Shown in pieces: positions 22,329-34,954 of a stretch of 64,000 bases of DNA. Position 1 is the first letter of the stretch. Each line of letters opens with the position of its first letter. Below the pieces are notes generated by a model. It was not told where the DNA came from and searched no databases. It saw nothing but the letters and a program-made list of their open reading frames with translations. The position numbers and the translations under genes were made by a program. This DNA comes from Annona cherimola (lineage: Eukaryota; Streptophyta; Magnoliopsida; Magnoliales; Annonaceae), in NCBI GenBank assembly GCA_030490835.1, contig CM059974.1, positions 5,587,501 to 5,651,500 of the forward strand. The letters are read 5' to 3'.

Positions 22329-22745
22329 GAGTTATGATCTTGTGAAGCCGGCTTCACGGAAGTTTCTATGAAGCCAGTCTAAAAATCTATTTAAAAATAC
22401 TTTTTTTTGATTTTTTTTTCATGGGTAAGTAAATCTAGGTGTGTTAAACCTATAAACCAAGTTTTACCATTTTTGGATGCTTTTAAGTATTTTTTTTTTA
22501 TTTTTAAACACAGTGGCATTTCCGTAATTTTCTGAGATCAGAAAATTACGGAAATGCCACTGTGTTTAAAAATAAAAAAAAAAAATACTTAAAAGCATCC
22601 AAAAATGGTAAAACTTGGTTTATAGGTTTAACACACCTAGATTTACTTACCCATGAAAAAAAAATCAAATTTATTTTTTTTAAATAAGTTTTTGGGTTGG
22701 CTTCATAGAAACTTCCGTGAAGCCGGCTTCACAAGATCATAACTC
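22329..22745. mobile_element. Palindromic foldback element 1 with 9-bp TSD
   Basis: A 417-base near-perfect inverted repeat starting GAGTTATGATCTTGTGAAGC and ending with its complement. The arms are about 200 bases, closing at TTTCTGAGATCAGAAA (about 22530). The 9-bp duplication ATGCATGCC flanks it (22320-22328 and 22746-22754). The matching place in unit A (about 4880-4890) has a single copy, so this is a true insertion. A 9-bp duplication points to the Mutator superfamily, though no transposase is present. Confidence 0.88.
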
Positions 22746-22848
22746 ATGCATGCCAGCGGTATTGGATGGCCTTAGCCAAAATTTAAAAATGCAAAATCAA
22801 AGTTGGCCTTTGACAATCTTATACATCGGAAAAAATGGTATTAAGTTT

Positions 22849-23263
22849 GTGGAATGATCTTTTGAAGCCGGCTTCACAGTGGCCTCTGTAAAGCCAGCCC
22901 AAAAACCTATTTTTTAAAAACTTTTTTTTGATTTTTTTTCATGGGTAAGTAAATCTATGTGTATTAAATCTATAAACCAAGTTTTACCATTTTTGGATAT
23001 TTTTAAGTATTTATTTTGGATTTTTAAACACAGTGGCATTTTCGTAATTTTTTGAGATCAGAAAATTACGAAAATGCCACTGTGTTTAAAAATCCAAAAT
23101 AAATACTTAAAAACATCCAAAAATGGTAAAACTTGGTTTATAGATTTAATACACCTAGATTTACTTACCCATGAAAAAAATCCAAAAAAAGTTTTTAAAA
23201 AATAAGTTTTTGGACTGGCTTTACGGAGGCCACCGTGAAGCCGGCTTCAAAAGATCACAACTC
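22849..23263. mobile_element. Palindromic foldback element 2 with 9-bp TSD
   Basis: A relative of the previous element, starting 103 bases further on. It begins GTGGAATGATCTTTTGAAGC and ends GGCTTCAAAAGATCACAACTC-like, with arms of about 200 bases and the centre near 23055. The duplication ATTAAGTTT is perfect (22840-22848 and 23264-23272). Unit A has a single GGTATTAAGTTTAAAC at 4970-4985. Confidence 0.88.
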
Positions 23264-23689
23264 ATTAAGTTTACACTAAGAAATCAATTTTCATGCCAAC
23301 AAAATATACTAGAAACGGTCGTTCAGCCGAAAAGGATACAATGATGGAAAGAATAAAGAGCTACAATCACATGGAGAGCTCCTGGCGATTAAAGTGTTTT
23401 ACAAAAATATGCTAGTTTTTGGCATTTGCCTAATAGAACCTGAAAAAATAAAAAACAGAACTAAAAACCTGTCAACACTATCAACCGCAAAAAGCAGGAG
23501 TTTACATACATCAATTGTGTTTTTTTCCATTTTAAATTCTCTAATTTTGGCTACTTAGAAATTTAGTCATTTGCATTTTAAACTTTCAAAGTTTTATTTC
23601 TTTGCATTTTAAACTTTGGTCATAGCTGTGTTTAAAACTACTGTTAATTCGTATAAAATATCATAAATACTAAGGTGCAAAAGCAGCAA

Positions 23690-23839
23690 CAGGTCGCAGG
23701 GCCTGCTCCAGCCGAGTAACACCAAGCCATTCTCTTCCCCATTTTCCAGCATACCCAAAGTGGAACAGCAGCAATCCTTTCACCGACCACTGCCTTCCTC
23801 TTCCAATCCCAACGAATTAGCAGAAACAAAATCAGCAGC

Positions 23840-23860
<21 letters not shown>
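23690..23860 (-). other. Conserved unidentified fragment downstream of copy 2
   Basis: Same fragment as at 6960-7140, followed by a T run of 22 bases. No product can be named. Confidence 0.4.
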
Positions 23861-23871
<11 letters not shown>

Positions 23872-24044
23872 GTGGATTTGGCATCCTCAAAAACAACAGT
23901 TTCGCATTTACGTTTTCTTTTTTACTAGAACAAGTAGCATACACATCCATAAGAAGCCGTATACAGGCATCTTGAAATTAAATTGAAATCCATTCAGACT
24001 AATTATATTATATAATTGTTTATCAGAAAAATTATATTATATAA

Positions 24045-25691
24045 TTAGGAAGAAGCATCTTGCATGGGTATAGCAAGGAGTGGGGCCTTCATCTGCAAGG
24101 TGATGCCGAACTTACTGTTCATGTCCATACTACCAGGGCTGACTCCATCAGGAAGCCGCCACGAAAATGAATGAAGAAGAGAGGCCAACATGAGGTGCAC
24201 CATCCGATGTGCCAAAGGCATTCCAGGGCAGATCCTACGCCCAGCACCGAATGGTATGAGCTCGAAATTTTGGCCCTTGAAATCGACTTTGGAGCCGATG
24301 AAGCGTTCTGGAATGAAGGAGGTGGGTTGTTCCCAGGCATCCGCATCTCGCCCGATAGCCCATGCATTCACCAGCACTTGGGTGTGCTTTGGGACTGTAA
24401 ACCCACATATCTCTACATCGGATTCAGCTCTGTGAGGGATTAGGAGAGGAACTGGTGGATGTAACCGGAATGTTTCCTTCACAACAGCTTGCAAGTATGG
24501 CAGCCGAACGATGTCCGACTCTTCAACCTCTTGCTCGGGGCCGATGGTTTCCATGACCTCTGCTTGTGCTTTGTCCATTACCTTTGGGTTTCGTAGCAGC
24601 TCTGCCATTGCCCATTCCAGCGTCGCCGAGCTGGTGTCGGTTCCCGCTACGAAGATGTCCTGATTGCCAGCAGAGATCCAAACAAAATTTTAAATTAAAT
24701 GAAATTATATATTCTAATTACTAGCCTATCTACACACATATATATATATATATGGGCATATGCAGAATAAAATTATTTTCTCTATTAGAACAGAAGATAT
24801 TGTCGTACGTACCACAAGTAAAGCCTTGATATCCCTGTGATTGCTGTCCTGGCTGTGATCAAGAAGCGGATCGAGGAAATCATTCTTCTCGCAATAATCT
24901 GGGGATGATTTGAGCAGTAGTCTTTGATAGATCATTTCATCGAAAATAGCATGTAACCTTCCGAAGTAACCCTCCATGCGACGCCTGATGCCTTGTGGAT
25001 CTACCACCCTCAGGAAATGGAAATAATCCGAGAGATTTGGCTTTCCACCCTCTTCCATGATGTTCCACACAAGCTCTTTGAATTCTTGGGCAGACTCGGA
25101 GTTGGGGTCCACCAGATCCCTTGAGAAGAGCGTATTGGACACCAAATTGAGGACGGTGGCGAAGGCAGCTTTCCCGATGTCCACCGGCTTTCCTTCCCTG
25201 CAATGCTCACGCACGAAAGCTACGAGCTCCTGCACCTTTTGTCGCCGAAGAGCTTGGTTGGCATCGAGGCGTTGGGTGGTGAATATGTGAGTGTTGCACA
25301 GCATTCTGAGCCTTCTCCACAAGGAATTGGGCTGCAGCCAGACCATGGAGGCATCCTTGTGGTTGAGAGCTTGGACGGCGTCCACGACGGTTCGGCCGGC
25401 GAATGCCTGGTCGTACTTTTGAAGGACTAGTTTGGCCATGTTGGAGGAGGAGACAACGACGGTGGGGACGGTGCCGAGGTGGAGAGTCATGAGGGGCCCG
25501 TGTAGCTTGGCGAGACGAGCAAGGGATTCGTTGGGTTTGTTACCTAGTTGGAAGAGGTTGCCGACGATGGGAAGAGGGGCGGGGCCTGGTGGGAGGTTGC
25601 CATGGCCGGGCCTCTTTCTTGCGAGACTCAGCAGAACACAGACACATGGCAGTAGGAGAGAGGCGAAGAGAAGCAAAAATGGGAATCCCAT
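24045..25691 (-). CDS. Cytochrome P450, CYP76 family, copy 2 (intact)
   Basis: Exon 1 is 25691-24813 (293 codons), exon 2 is 24659-24045 (204 codons plus stop), total 497 residues; the intron is 153 bases with GTACGTACG donor. Motifs in order: hydrophobic anchor, PPGP (34-37), AGTDTS (298-303), KETFR (354-358) followed by LHPPVPLL, PERF (400-403) and PFGAGRRICPG with heme Cys427. This is the canonical CYP76 pattern, so it should be an ER-anchored monooxygenase acting on a terpenoid-like or related specialised metabolite; the substrate is not predictable here. The open frame continues upstream of MGFPF to about 26009, but the paralogue in unit A has stops there, so the extension is leader. The TATA box is altered (see 25759-25769). 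Confidence 0.93.
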
Positions 25692-25758
25692 GCTGAGACT
25701 GATAGGGGACCAGTTAGAGAGGCGAGAGTAGACAATGATGAGGACTGAGGAGCAGGAG

Positions 25759-25769
25759 CTTAATTTAAA
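25759..25769 (-). promoter_or_regulatory. Altered TATA box of P450 copy 2
   Basis: At the place where copies 1 and 5 have TATAAATTAAG on the minus strand, copy 2 has TTTAAATTAAG. It lies about 70 bases upstream of the ATG. An effect on transcription is possible but not shown by sequence alone. Confidence 0.5.
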
Positions 25770-26929
25770 GACAGGAGCTGAATAATGCACGATGGAAGCA
25801 GGAACGTTTGGAAACGTGAAAGTGTGGAATGGGAAAAATGTGGGAAACACGCAACGCACAGCCTCGGCTGCCTTGCGGCAGCTATGCATCACACGTGATG
25901 TTTCTTCATACGAGCGTGCGTTGCTAGCCATGCGATTTGCTGTCGTTTTTGTCCTTTCAGCATTCAACGTCTGTATACTGGCGTTGATCTGCCGCCTGTG
26001 GTATCCCATCCCACTCTAGAATCCCACGACAGACGGCAAAGGAATTTCCCTGCAAAGTACCGGCTTATTACAGACCATACAATGTATTTGTATCAAATCT
26101 ATACCTAGACCCCAAAAAAAAGAAAAAGAAAAAAATCTATAACTACAATCTAATTTAAAGAATTCATACATAGAATAATAATATAATAAAACATACTAAG
26201 AATGAGTAAAGTCATATTAAAAATGAATAAAGTTTCATTAGAATTTAAAAAAACTATCTTGAAAATTAAGAAATTGTCTTAAAAATAATGATACAGATTC
26301 AATTCAAGAATCTTATATGGTTTGAAACAGACTATAATAAATATATTGTTATATATCAAGACCTATATAAACATTAGGAATACTTATGTGACAATTCTTT
26401 CTCATGTAATTTCTTTTATTTTTAATATTTTAATTAAAGAATGGCATAGCAAGATTTATACAGCCAACCCCACTTACGTGGAAAATGACTTATGATAATA
26501 ATGATAATGAATGACTAGTGAAAAATTTACTTAATTTATAATATTTAATATTATTTTTATTATTATGAAATTTTTTTTCATTTATTTAATATCACTGTAC
26601 ATGACTCCATTTGCAAATGTATAAAATTAATATAATAAAATAGTTTAATGCTAAATGTTAATTTTAGAATAATATTTTAAACATCTATACCATTTGAAAT
26701 ATCATTGTTATATGGATATGATTCTATGCAACATTATTATATTTTAATACATATGTGAATAGATTTAAATACTTTTATAATTTACATATGAATATACCTA
26801 TTTCTGAACAAATTTAGTTTGTGAACATATTGGTTTGGATGGAAATTGATTCTTTAGTTAATCAAATGATATTGATTACAATAAATAAATTAAAATTTGC
26901 ATCAATCATTAACATTTCAAAAATAGAAA

Positions 26930-27450
26930 AGAACATTATTTGGTGCACCCAGGCGCAAAAATTCATTTTTAAAATTTTTAATTTTTTTTTAATAAAACTG
27001 TTAATCTAATTCTATTTAACATGTGTATCAAATTTATGAAAATGCTACTGATTTTAAAAATCCAAAAAAACTACAAATCTCCAAAATTCATAAATATATA
27101 TACATATATATATGTTAATGATGTATTTGGGAAGAGATAAAATTTTTGGGTGAAAAGTTTTAGGTATAACAGTTTTTGAATTAGAAGAAATAATGTGATA
27201 TGATATGAGATAATGGTGATGATAGATATGTTAGTTGTATGGAAATGATTGAAAAATAGGGCAGTTGTGTAGGATGATGTGAAGAAATGATTAAAAAATA
27301 AAATAGGTATGAAAAATAAAAATTTTATACCGAAAAGTTTTAGCTTAATATTTTTTATTGATTGTCAAACACAACCTAAATACAATTAGATTGACAGTTT
27401 TAAAAAAATTAAAAATTAAAAAAATAAAATTTTCACCCTAGTACACCAAA
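26930..27450. mobile_element. Foldback-type element with nested MITE (unit B)
   Basis: Duplicate of 10205-10720: TTTGGTGCACCCAGGC at the left, nested MITE from about 27119 to 27375, TTTTCACCCTAGTACACC at the right. Confidence 0.55.
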
Positions 27451-27829
27451 GCTTAATACACTTAGGTACATGAAATCAAATGCCAAGTAGAAAAGAGGTT
27501 CATCTTTCAAAAAAAATTTCCATTCCAATCTGCCTTTAGGCCCTTTACCACTCCCAGTCACCTGCGATCAGTTAAGTCGGAATTTCCGCTCGTTCAGGAA
27601 TTGATAGATGGAAAAAAGGTTGCATTCATTTTTGTTTTTTGCTGTTAATTATTTTCTTTTTTAATTAATCAATCATTGTTTGGACTGAGATGGTAAAAAA
27701 TGCAGCTCGGGTTAATAGGTTAATATTTTGGTTTATTCAAACGTTATAAATTTATTTTAAATAATTATACTGTTTTATTCCATTGTAAATTAAATTGTAT
27801 GTAAATATTAGATACGAACCTTTAAACAA

Positions 27830-30300
27830 TTACTGACAATTGCATATATAAAACAGTAATATATCATGTTGTGTTAAATTTTCTATAATACTCTGTAATT
27901 ATTTAACATTATAAACAACTCGTGTTCATTATTAACTAATTGATTATACAATGGTGATATTGTATGATTGATTATCTAATTAATAATTAGTACCCAGTCC
28001 CAACTCAGAACTCAGAAGGGATCATACAACTTTCGTGAGCAACTAATTATTCACTGGATAAGGATGATCTTTCACGATTCGAGTAATTGACTAGATAGCT
28101 ATTGATCATCATTCTCGCCGATAAATAGTTGGTTACCGAGGTTAGTACTTAGTAAATTTTTAACTGTTTGCTGACGTGAAAATGGAATGTGATCAATGGG
28201 ATGGAAAGGTCAAAACAATTAACTATCTCAATATTTCCATATTTTAATTATTTTTTTATATCTTTCCATACAACCCCATGAGGAATAATTCAATACTTAC
28301 GTAAATATGAAAGCCTACATTGTGTTATAATATTCTAATGCATATTTCAATAGGTCTAAGCATTTTTAATATCTTTTACTTGACTATATATATCTTAAGC
28401 GGGTATCACCCTTGATTGAAGTTATTAGCAATACATGATAAATAATCTCAAACAAAATAACTGAATTATATTTTGATTTAATCATCAAGATGGCCCCACA
28501 TGGTTTATCAAATGCATCTAAATTTTATGTTAATTGTAGCTAAATGTTTTATTACTATTCGCAGCCAAATTTTAATTGCTACTTTAAACTTATTTTTTGG
28601 TTGCATTTGATATAAAAAATGAATACACTCAATAAAATGTCACCTCTCAAAATCAATCCATTATTTTTAGCTAAATAATTAACTGTAGCCAAAGTATATC
28701 TAATGCAACTAAATATATATTATATGAAGTTAAAAATTAAATACATAAAGTAAAATTTGTTGTTGTGGCATCATCTTTGATTTACAATTCAGAGATGGGA
28801 GGAGATGAGGGTGAGATGAGAATTTGGGATGGAAATCTATTGGAAATGAGCAAAAATGCATTGAGAATGAGTAAAATTGTAATGGTAAATATGACATCCC
28901 ATCCCATCCTTATCCTGTTCTATCCCATTTAGGAACCGATGAACCCCATTCATTTCCATTTACCTTACAATCATGTAGAATTCATCTCATACATTACATC
29001 TAGAATCATCTAAATTATATAACATTGTTCCCGTATAAATGAATGATTTAATTATAGATAGTTTTAGTACTTCAATGCATCTAAATAAATTTAAATAGTG
29101 GATTGCTGAGGTTAGTACTTAGTAAATTTTGAACTGTTTGCTGACATGAAAATGGGATGTGATTAATGCGAATGGAAAGGTCAAAACAATTAATTATCTA
29201 AATATTTCTATATTTTAATCATTTTCTCATATCTTTCCATACTTCCTTACAAGGAATAATTCAATACTTACATAAATATGGAAGCCTCCATAGTATTATA
29301 ATATTCTAATGCATATTTCAGTGAGTCTTAAGTATTTTTAATATTTTTTACTTGACTATATATATCTTAAGTAGGTATGACCCTTGATCGAAGTGACTAT
29401 TAATACAATGATAAAATAAATGGTCTCGAACAAAATAAATGAATTATATTTTGATTTAATCAGCAAGATGGCCCCACATGGAGTGATATATTTTATCGAA
29501 TGCATCTAAATTCTATTGTTAAAAGTTTTATTACTATTTGCAGCCAAATTTTATTTGCTACTTTAAATTTACTTTTTGGTTGTATTTGATGTGGAAAACG
29601 AATACTTTCAATTAAATGCTACCTCTCAAAATCAATCAATTATTTGTAGCTAAATAATTACTTGTAGCCAATGTATATTTAAATACATAAATAAAATTTT
29701 TTGTCGTGACATTCTTCTTCGATTGGCATTCGATACAAGATTTCACTTCAGAAACCGATGAATCCCCTTCCCTCGTTTCCATTTACCCTACCAATCATGT
29801 GGAATTTATGTCATACATTACATCTAGAATCATCTAAGCCATATAACATTCTTCCCGTATGATTGAATGATTTTATAGATAGTTTTAATACTTCAATGCA
29901 TCTAAAATAAATTTAAATATTTTTCATAATATATAATTATATATACTCTAAAGAATGTATAAACCAACCAAGACTCGAATCGAAATGTTTGGTACTATGG
30001 CAGCAAAAATTATTTTAAATAATACAACCAGTTTGATTTTGATTTTTGTCAACAAAGTGTGCCCTGTCCAAGACGTTAGTCCCTTTGAAGTGGAACTTTG
30101 TGTCATATTCATCTATTCCTTAGATTAATTTTCTTTTTTCATACCGATCCATTTCATGAAATGAAATAGTTATGATTTCTAGTTATTTAAATAAAATAAA
30201 CTAATTAGTACGACGTCATATTCCTCTCTTTTTTTATGAAGAGATGACAAATATGATAGCTGAAATCGATTTTACATTCATAGCTACAAAAGACAGTGGA
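27830..30300. repeat. AT-rich flank with a 1-kb local duplication
   Basis: The block at about 28131-28750 (GAGGTTAGTACTTAGTAAAT, ACTGTTTGCTGAC, GGTCAAAACAATTAA) recurs at 29099-29700, giving a direct duplication about 965 bases apart with roughly 85-90 percent identity by eye. The same family recurs at 34020-34300, 42120-42400 and 46560-46830, so it is old P450-unit flank. No gene is visible. Confidence 0.6.
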
Positions 30301-30304
30301 ATAT

Positions 30305-30706
30305 ATATAAGGTGTGTTTACTTATACAAAAAACTTTTCAAACTAAAACTTTTTCACTTATACTATTTTTCAATCATTTTTCATATAAATTATCATATTT
30401 TTCAATTGTCAATACATAACTATCTATATAACTAATTATATAATTTAATTTTATTCTCTTTACTCCTCATTAGTATTCCTATCATGTTACAATTTTCTCC
30501 CTTTTTTTACATCTTCATATACATTTATCATATTTTTCAATTGTTACTACATAACTACCCATATAACTAATTATATAATTTAACTTTTTTTTTTTTTACT
30601 CTTCATTAGTACCCCTATCATATTATAATTTTCTCTCACTTAAAAAATTTTTACTTTAAAAACTTTCCATACAAAAGTTTTAACACTTACTAACTACACC
30701 CGTAGT
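30305..30706. mobile_element. MITE with internal duplication
   Basis: Left end AAGGTGTGTTTACTTATAC, right end ACTTACTAACTACACCC. The inner block TATCATATTTTTCAATTG to TTATATAATTTAA occurs twice (about 30375-30450 and 30530-30585), making this copy longer than its relatives. Confidence 0.6.
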
Positions 30707-31445
30707 ATTGCATTCGGTAGAAATTAATTGACCTTGCAGTCTTTTACTGGAAGTAACATACACATAGAAGCTGTATATATGCTTCTTGAAGTCCATGCAG
30801 ACTAATTATATAATTAGGAAGAAGCATCTTGTATGGGTATAGCATGGAGTGGCGCCTCCATCCGCAAGGTAATGCCGAACTTAGTGTTCATGTTCATATT
30901 CATATTATCTGGGCTCACCCCATCGGAAAGTTGCCACGAAAATGAATGAAGAAGAGAGGCTAACATGAGGTGCACCATCCGATGTGCCAAAGGCATTCCA
31001 GGGCAGATCTTAAGCCCATAACCGAATGGTATGAGCTCGAAATTTTGGCCCTTGGAATCGACTTAGGAGCCGATGAAGCGTTCTGGAATGAAGGAGGTGG
31101 GTTGTTCCCAGGCATCCGCATCTCGCCCGATAGCCCATGCACTCACAGCAATTGGGTGTGCTTGGGGACTGTCAACCCATCTCTACGTCGGATTCAGCGC
31201 TGTGGGGAGATGAGGAGAGGAACTGCTGGATGCAATTGGAACGTTTCCTTCACAATAGCTTGCAAGTATTCGATCTCTCGCTCCGGGCCGATGGTTTACA
31301 TGACCTCCGCTCGTGCTTTGTCCATTACCTTTGGGTTTCGTAGCAGCTCTGCCATCACCCATTCTAACGTCGTCGAGCTCATGTTGTTCCCGCTACGAAG
31401 ATGTCCTAATTGCCAGTAGAGATCCCAACAAAAAAACATAAATCA

Positions 31446-31702
31446 AGATGTATTTAGGAAGTAAAAAATCGGATAAAAGTTTTAGAAATAAGACAAAATA
31501 ATGTCATGTGATAGAAATAATGAAGAAGAATAAAAAAGAATAAATTTAAAATTAATAGATTAATTGTATAAGTAGTTGTTTAAAAATGATAAGTAGTTAC
31601 ATAAAAATATAATTAAATAATTAAAAATCAAAAAATTGAAAAGAGTTAGATTGGAAAATTTTTAGTTTAAGAAATTTTTAGTATAACCAAACATGCCCCA
31701 AA
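31446..31702. mobile_element. MITE in the intron of P450 copy 3
   Basis: Left end AGATGTATTTAGGAAGTAAA, right end ATAACCAAACATGCCCC; internal motif AAAAGTTTTAG as in the rest of the family. It is absent from the introns of copies 1, 2, 4 and 5. Confidence 0.6.
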
Positions 31703-31872
31703 TGAAGTTATATATTCTAATTACTAGTCCACATATACGGGCATATGCAAAATAAAAATATATTCTCAATTAGAAATTAGAATAGAAGACATTGTCGTAC
31801 CACGAGTAAAGCCTTGATATCTGTGTGATTGCTGTCCTGGCCCGCCGCAGTAATCTGAGGATGATCTGAGTA

Positions 31873-32100
31873 GGGTGTTAATGGATCGGGTTGGACGGGT
31901 TGGAGTCTAATCTTAATCTTAACCCATTTAAAATATCTCAACCCTAATCCGTTTATTAATCCATTTAAAAAACTTCTACCTTAACTCATTTACAACCCAT
32001 TTAATAAACGAGTTGGTGGGTTGTTAATGAGTTGTATAACAACTAATTTGAAAGTCTAAACTCTAGTAGATGATGATTTCGTAGGGACATTCGTAGGGAC
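31873..32100. mobile_element. Small insertion in exon 1 of P450 copy 3
   Basis: About 228 bases starting AGGGTGTTAATGGATCGGGT and ending with CGTAGGGACATT repeated twice interrupt exon 1. Related TTAACCCATTTA/TTAATCCATTT-rich sequence lies at 39030-39240 and, reversed, at 39460-39600. It is a short non-autonomous element of unassigned class. Confidence 0.55.
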
Positions 32101-32734
32101 ATTTGAACAGTAGCCCTAGATAGATCATTTCATCGAAAATAGCATGTAACCTTCGGATGTAACCCTTCGTGCGATGCCTTATGCCTCGCGGATCTATCGC
32201 CCTCAGGAAATGGAAATAATCCGAGAGATTTGGCTTTCCACCCTCTTCCATGATGTTCCAGACAAGCTCCTTGAATTCTTGGGCAGCCTCGGAGTTGTGG
32301 TCCACCAGATCCATTGAGAAGAGCGTATTGGACACCAAATTGAGGACGGTGGCGAAGGCAGCTTTCCCGATGTCCACCGGCTTTCCTTCCCTGCAATGTT
32401 CACGCACGAAAGCTACGAGCTCCTACACCTTTTGTTGCCGAAGAGCTTGGTTGGCATCGAGGCGTTGGGTGGTGAATATGTGGGTGTTGCACAGCATTCT
32501 AAGCTTTCTCCACACGGAATTGGGCTGCGGCCAGGCCATGGAGGCATCCTTGTGGTTGAGAGCTTGGATGGCGTCCACGACGGTTCGGCCGGCGAATGCC
32601 TGGTCGTTGGTTTGTAGGACTAGTTTGGCCATGTCGGCGGAAGAGACCACGATAGTGAGGACGGTACCGAGGTGGAGAGTCATGAGGGGCCCGTGTAGCT
32701 TGGCCAGACGAGGAAAGGATTTGTTAGGTTTGTT

Positions 32735-33020
32735 ACTCAGGTGTGTTTGTCAATTGAAAAGAAACGTAAGTTAAAAATTTTCAATCTAAAATTTTTCACT
32801 TTCCACGTGTATCATATTTTTTAAATTATTTTTCACATTTTCCTATATAACTATCCTATTTTTCAATTATTTCTACACAACTATTCACATAATTAACCTA
32901 TCTATTTTTACTTTATCCTCTTTACTACTCATCATTACCTTTGTCATATCACAAGATTTGACAACTTTTATTCTTCAAAATTTTTTATCAAAAGTTTTAT
33001 TCATTACCAAACACACCCTT
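32735..33020. mobile_element. MITE in exon 1 of P450 copy 3
   Basis: Left end GGTGTGTTTGTCAATTGAAA, right end TTCATTACCAAACACACCC, length about 286. It breaks the codons for GNLFQLGNK at TTACCTAG. The right junction (CACACCCTTAGTTG) is identical in copy 5 at about 50500. TCA and TTA at the two junctions would fit a 3-bp TNA duplication of a PIF/Tourist-type MITE. Confidence 0.7.
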
Positions 33021-33159
33021 AGTTGAAAGAGGTGAAGAGGGGTGGGGTCTGGTGGGAGGTTGCCATGGCCGGGCCTCTTTCTTGCGAGACTCAGCAGAAC
33101 ACAGATACATGGCAGTACGAGAGAGGCCAAAAGCAGTAAAATGGGAGGGGGATCAGTTA

Positions 33160-34950
33160 GAGAGGTGAGAGTAGCTGAGAATATGAGGTGCAAAGAGCTG
33201 AATAATGGAGGATGGAAGCAGGGGAAGCTGATGATGACAGCTCATGCCTGCCAGTACACTTTAGGTCCTGGCCTTTTGGGTAACGTAAAAATTTCTGGAA
33301 TTTTGGAATGCGGTGGAAAATAAAAATAAAAATATTTTAAGAAATGCACAGGTAATATGAAATATTAAGGGTCAAGTTGAAATAAAAAGAGTAGTTAAAA
33401 AATAATTAAAATATAGAGATAAAATTAAAAAAATATAATTAATATAAGCAAAAATCATTGGTTAAAAAATGTGTAAGCCATGCAATTCCCACAGTTTTAC
33501 TGCTGAATCCCACCGTGGGTATTACAAAAAGTAAGCATACAAGCACATGCACTTTTTGTCACCTAAGAGCTTGGTGGGCATGGAGTAGGGGTGAGAATTA
33601 GAATAGGTCAACTTATAATCCAGTCTTAACTTGAGATGTTTTTGACAATGTAAAACTAATGTAATTTTAACTCAGTATGGGGATGGATCGGAAATTTTGA
33701 TCCGAATTCAAAAACAGAGTCGAGATGGGTTAACCGTGTCCCGACCTTGCCCTGCATATATTTATTTATTAAAAATATAAGCCTATATTTAAATCTTATT
33801 ATTATTTTCTTTTAAAATTTTCATATTTTTTATAATTAACTATATCGACAATAGAAAATTTATTCGGAAAATAATATAAAAATCAATAAGAAAAATTTGC
33901 AAATATATATAATCTATTCTAATAAACCTATTCTAAGAATAGGATAAAGATGACATTTCATGATCTGATCGAGTAATCGATTAGATGGTTCTTGATCATG
34001 ACTCACGCCGATAAATATAGAGTTGGTTACTGAGGTGAGTACTTAGTTTTTTTTTAATCTCTTTGCTAAGATGAAAATGGAATGTAATCAAAGGGAATGG
34101 AAGAGTCAAAACAATTAATTACCTAATTAATTTATTTTTTCTATATTTATTTCCATATTTTAATCATTTTCATATCTTTTAATATTATCTTATCTATTCT
34201 TACTTTATTTTTATTTTATCCTTGCCATATCTATTCTATATTTCTATTCAATTCCATTTCCACCCTTCTCCGAATGCCAAATACTACCAAACATAAATTA
34301 AAAATGATTAGCTACCAGGATGTCACGGGTCATTTAGGAATTGCAACATTCATGCATCCATTTAATCATTCACGAAGTACTAGATAGAAACATTGGATCC
34401 CAATTGCACAGACCTGCAAATAATTAGTTGCTTTTTAATAGTTAACATTCATGCATCCATACAAATAATTAGTTGCTTTTTAATGGTGGCATTTGATTAA
34501 ATGTAGCGATTTTTACGTCTAATGAAGTCAAAAGTATATTTATGTGTATGAAATGTCATAAACATTAAGGTGCAAACTACCGATGGGACATGATACCTTG
34601 AAGAAGAAAGTCATAAAATAAAGAGTTTGTTCAGGAAATGATAAAAATTTTGATAAGAAACTTTTGGTGGAAAAAAATTTTTAAATAGGAAAAAATGATG
34701 TGATATAATAAGAATAAAAGTGAAGAGAAAAAAGAATAAAGTTAAAATAGATAGGTTAAATATATGAATAGTAATGTAGAAATGATTGAAAAGTAAAGTA
34801 ATTATTTAAGAAAAAGTGAAAAATATTTTAAAAAATAAGATATGTGTGGACAGTGAAAACTTAAGGATTGAAAATTTTATTGGGGCAATCAAACAGCCCA
34901 AAATAAATTTTGCAAATATTGGTAAAGCTCAACAAAACTCGCACTAACCA
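33160..34950. repeat. Upstream flank of unit C, duplicated at 45570-47010
   Basis: Bases 33280-34420 match 45780-46970 and 34480-34940 match 48410-48770. It includes a MITE-like segment at 34615-34890 (GAGTTTGTTCAGGAAATGAT to GGGGCAATCAAACAGCCC). No gene is visible. Confidence 0.6.
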
Positions 34951-34954
34951 AATG

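Larger units (their letters stand above)
21673..23690. repeat. Left part of duplicated P450 unit B
   Basis: Homologous to 4230-5020 and 6640-6960 of unit A, with the two palindromic insertions 22329-22745 and 22849-23263 unique to B. Without them the two units align at more than 90 percent by eye. No gene is present. Confidence 0.7.
30814..33146 (-). pseudogene. CYP76-family P450, copy 3 (heavily decayed)
   Basis: Exon 2 (about 31406-30814) ends in the same MQDASS-type tail. Its heme loop reads PFGYGLKICPG in place of PFGAGRRICPG, a TAA stop interrupts GSKVDFKG (about 31062), and a small deletion destroys the AGTDTS threonine region. Exon 1 shares the family sequence at 31803-31872 and 32101-32735 but has a TAG stop at 32423-32425 in KVQEL. 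It also has an unrelated insert at 31873-32100, a MITE at 32735-33020 between GNLFQL and the downstream codons, and a deletion of about 20 bases that removes the start ATG. A further MITE lies in the intron. This copy cannot make an enzyme. Confidence 0.9.

Noticed and set aside
24726..26009. A 427-codon open frame that would extend P450 copy 2 upstream of MGFPF
   Set aside because: The added part lies across the TATA box and leader, and in unit A the same region has stops. The shared start is MGFPF.
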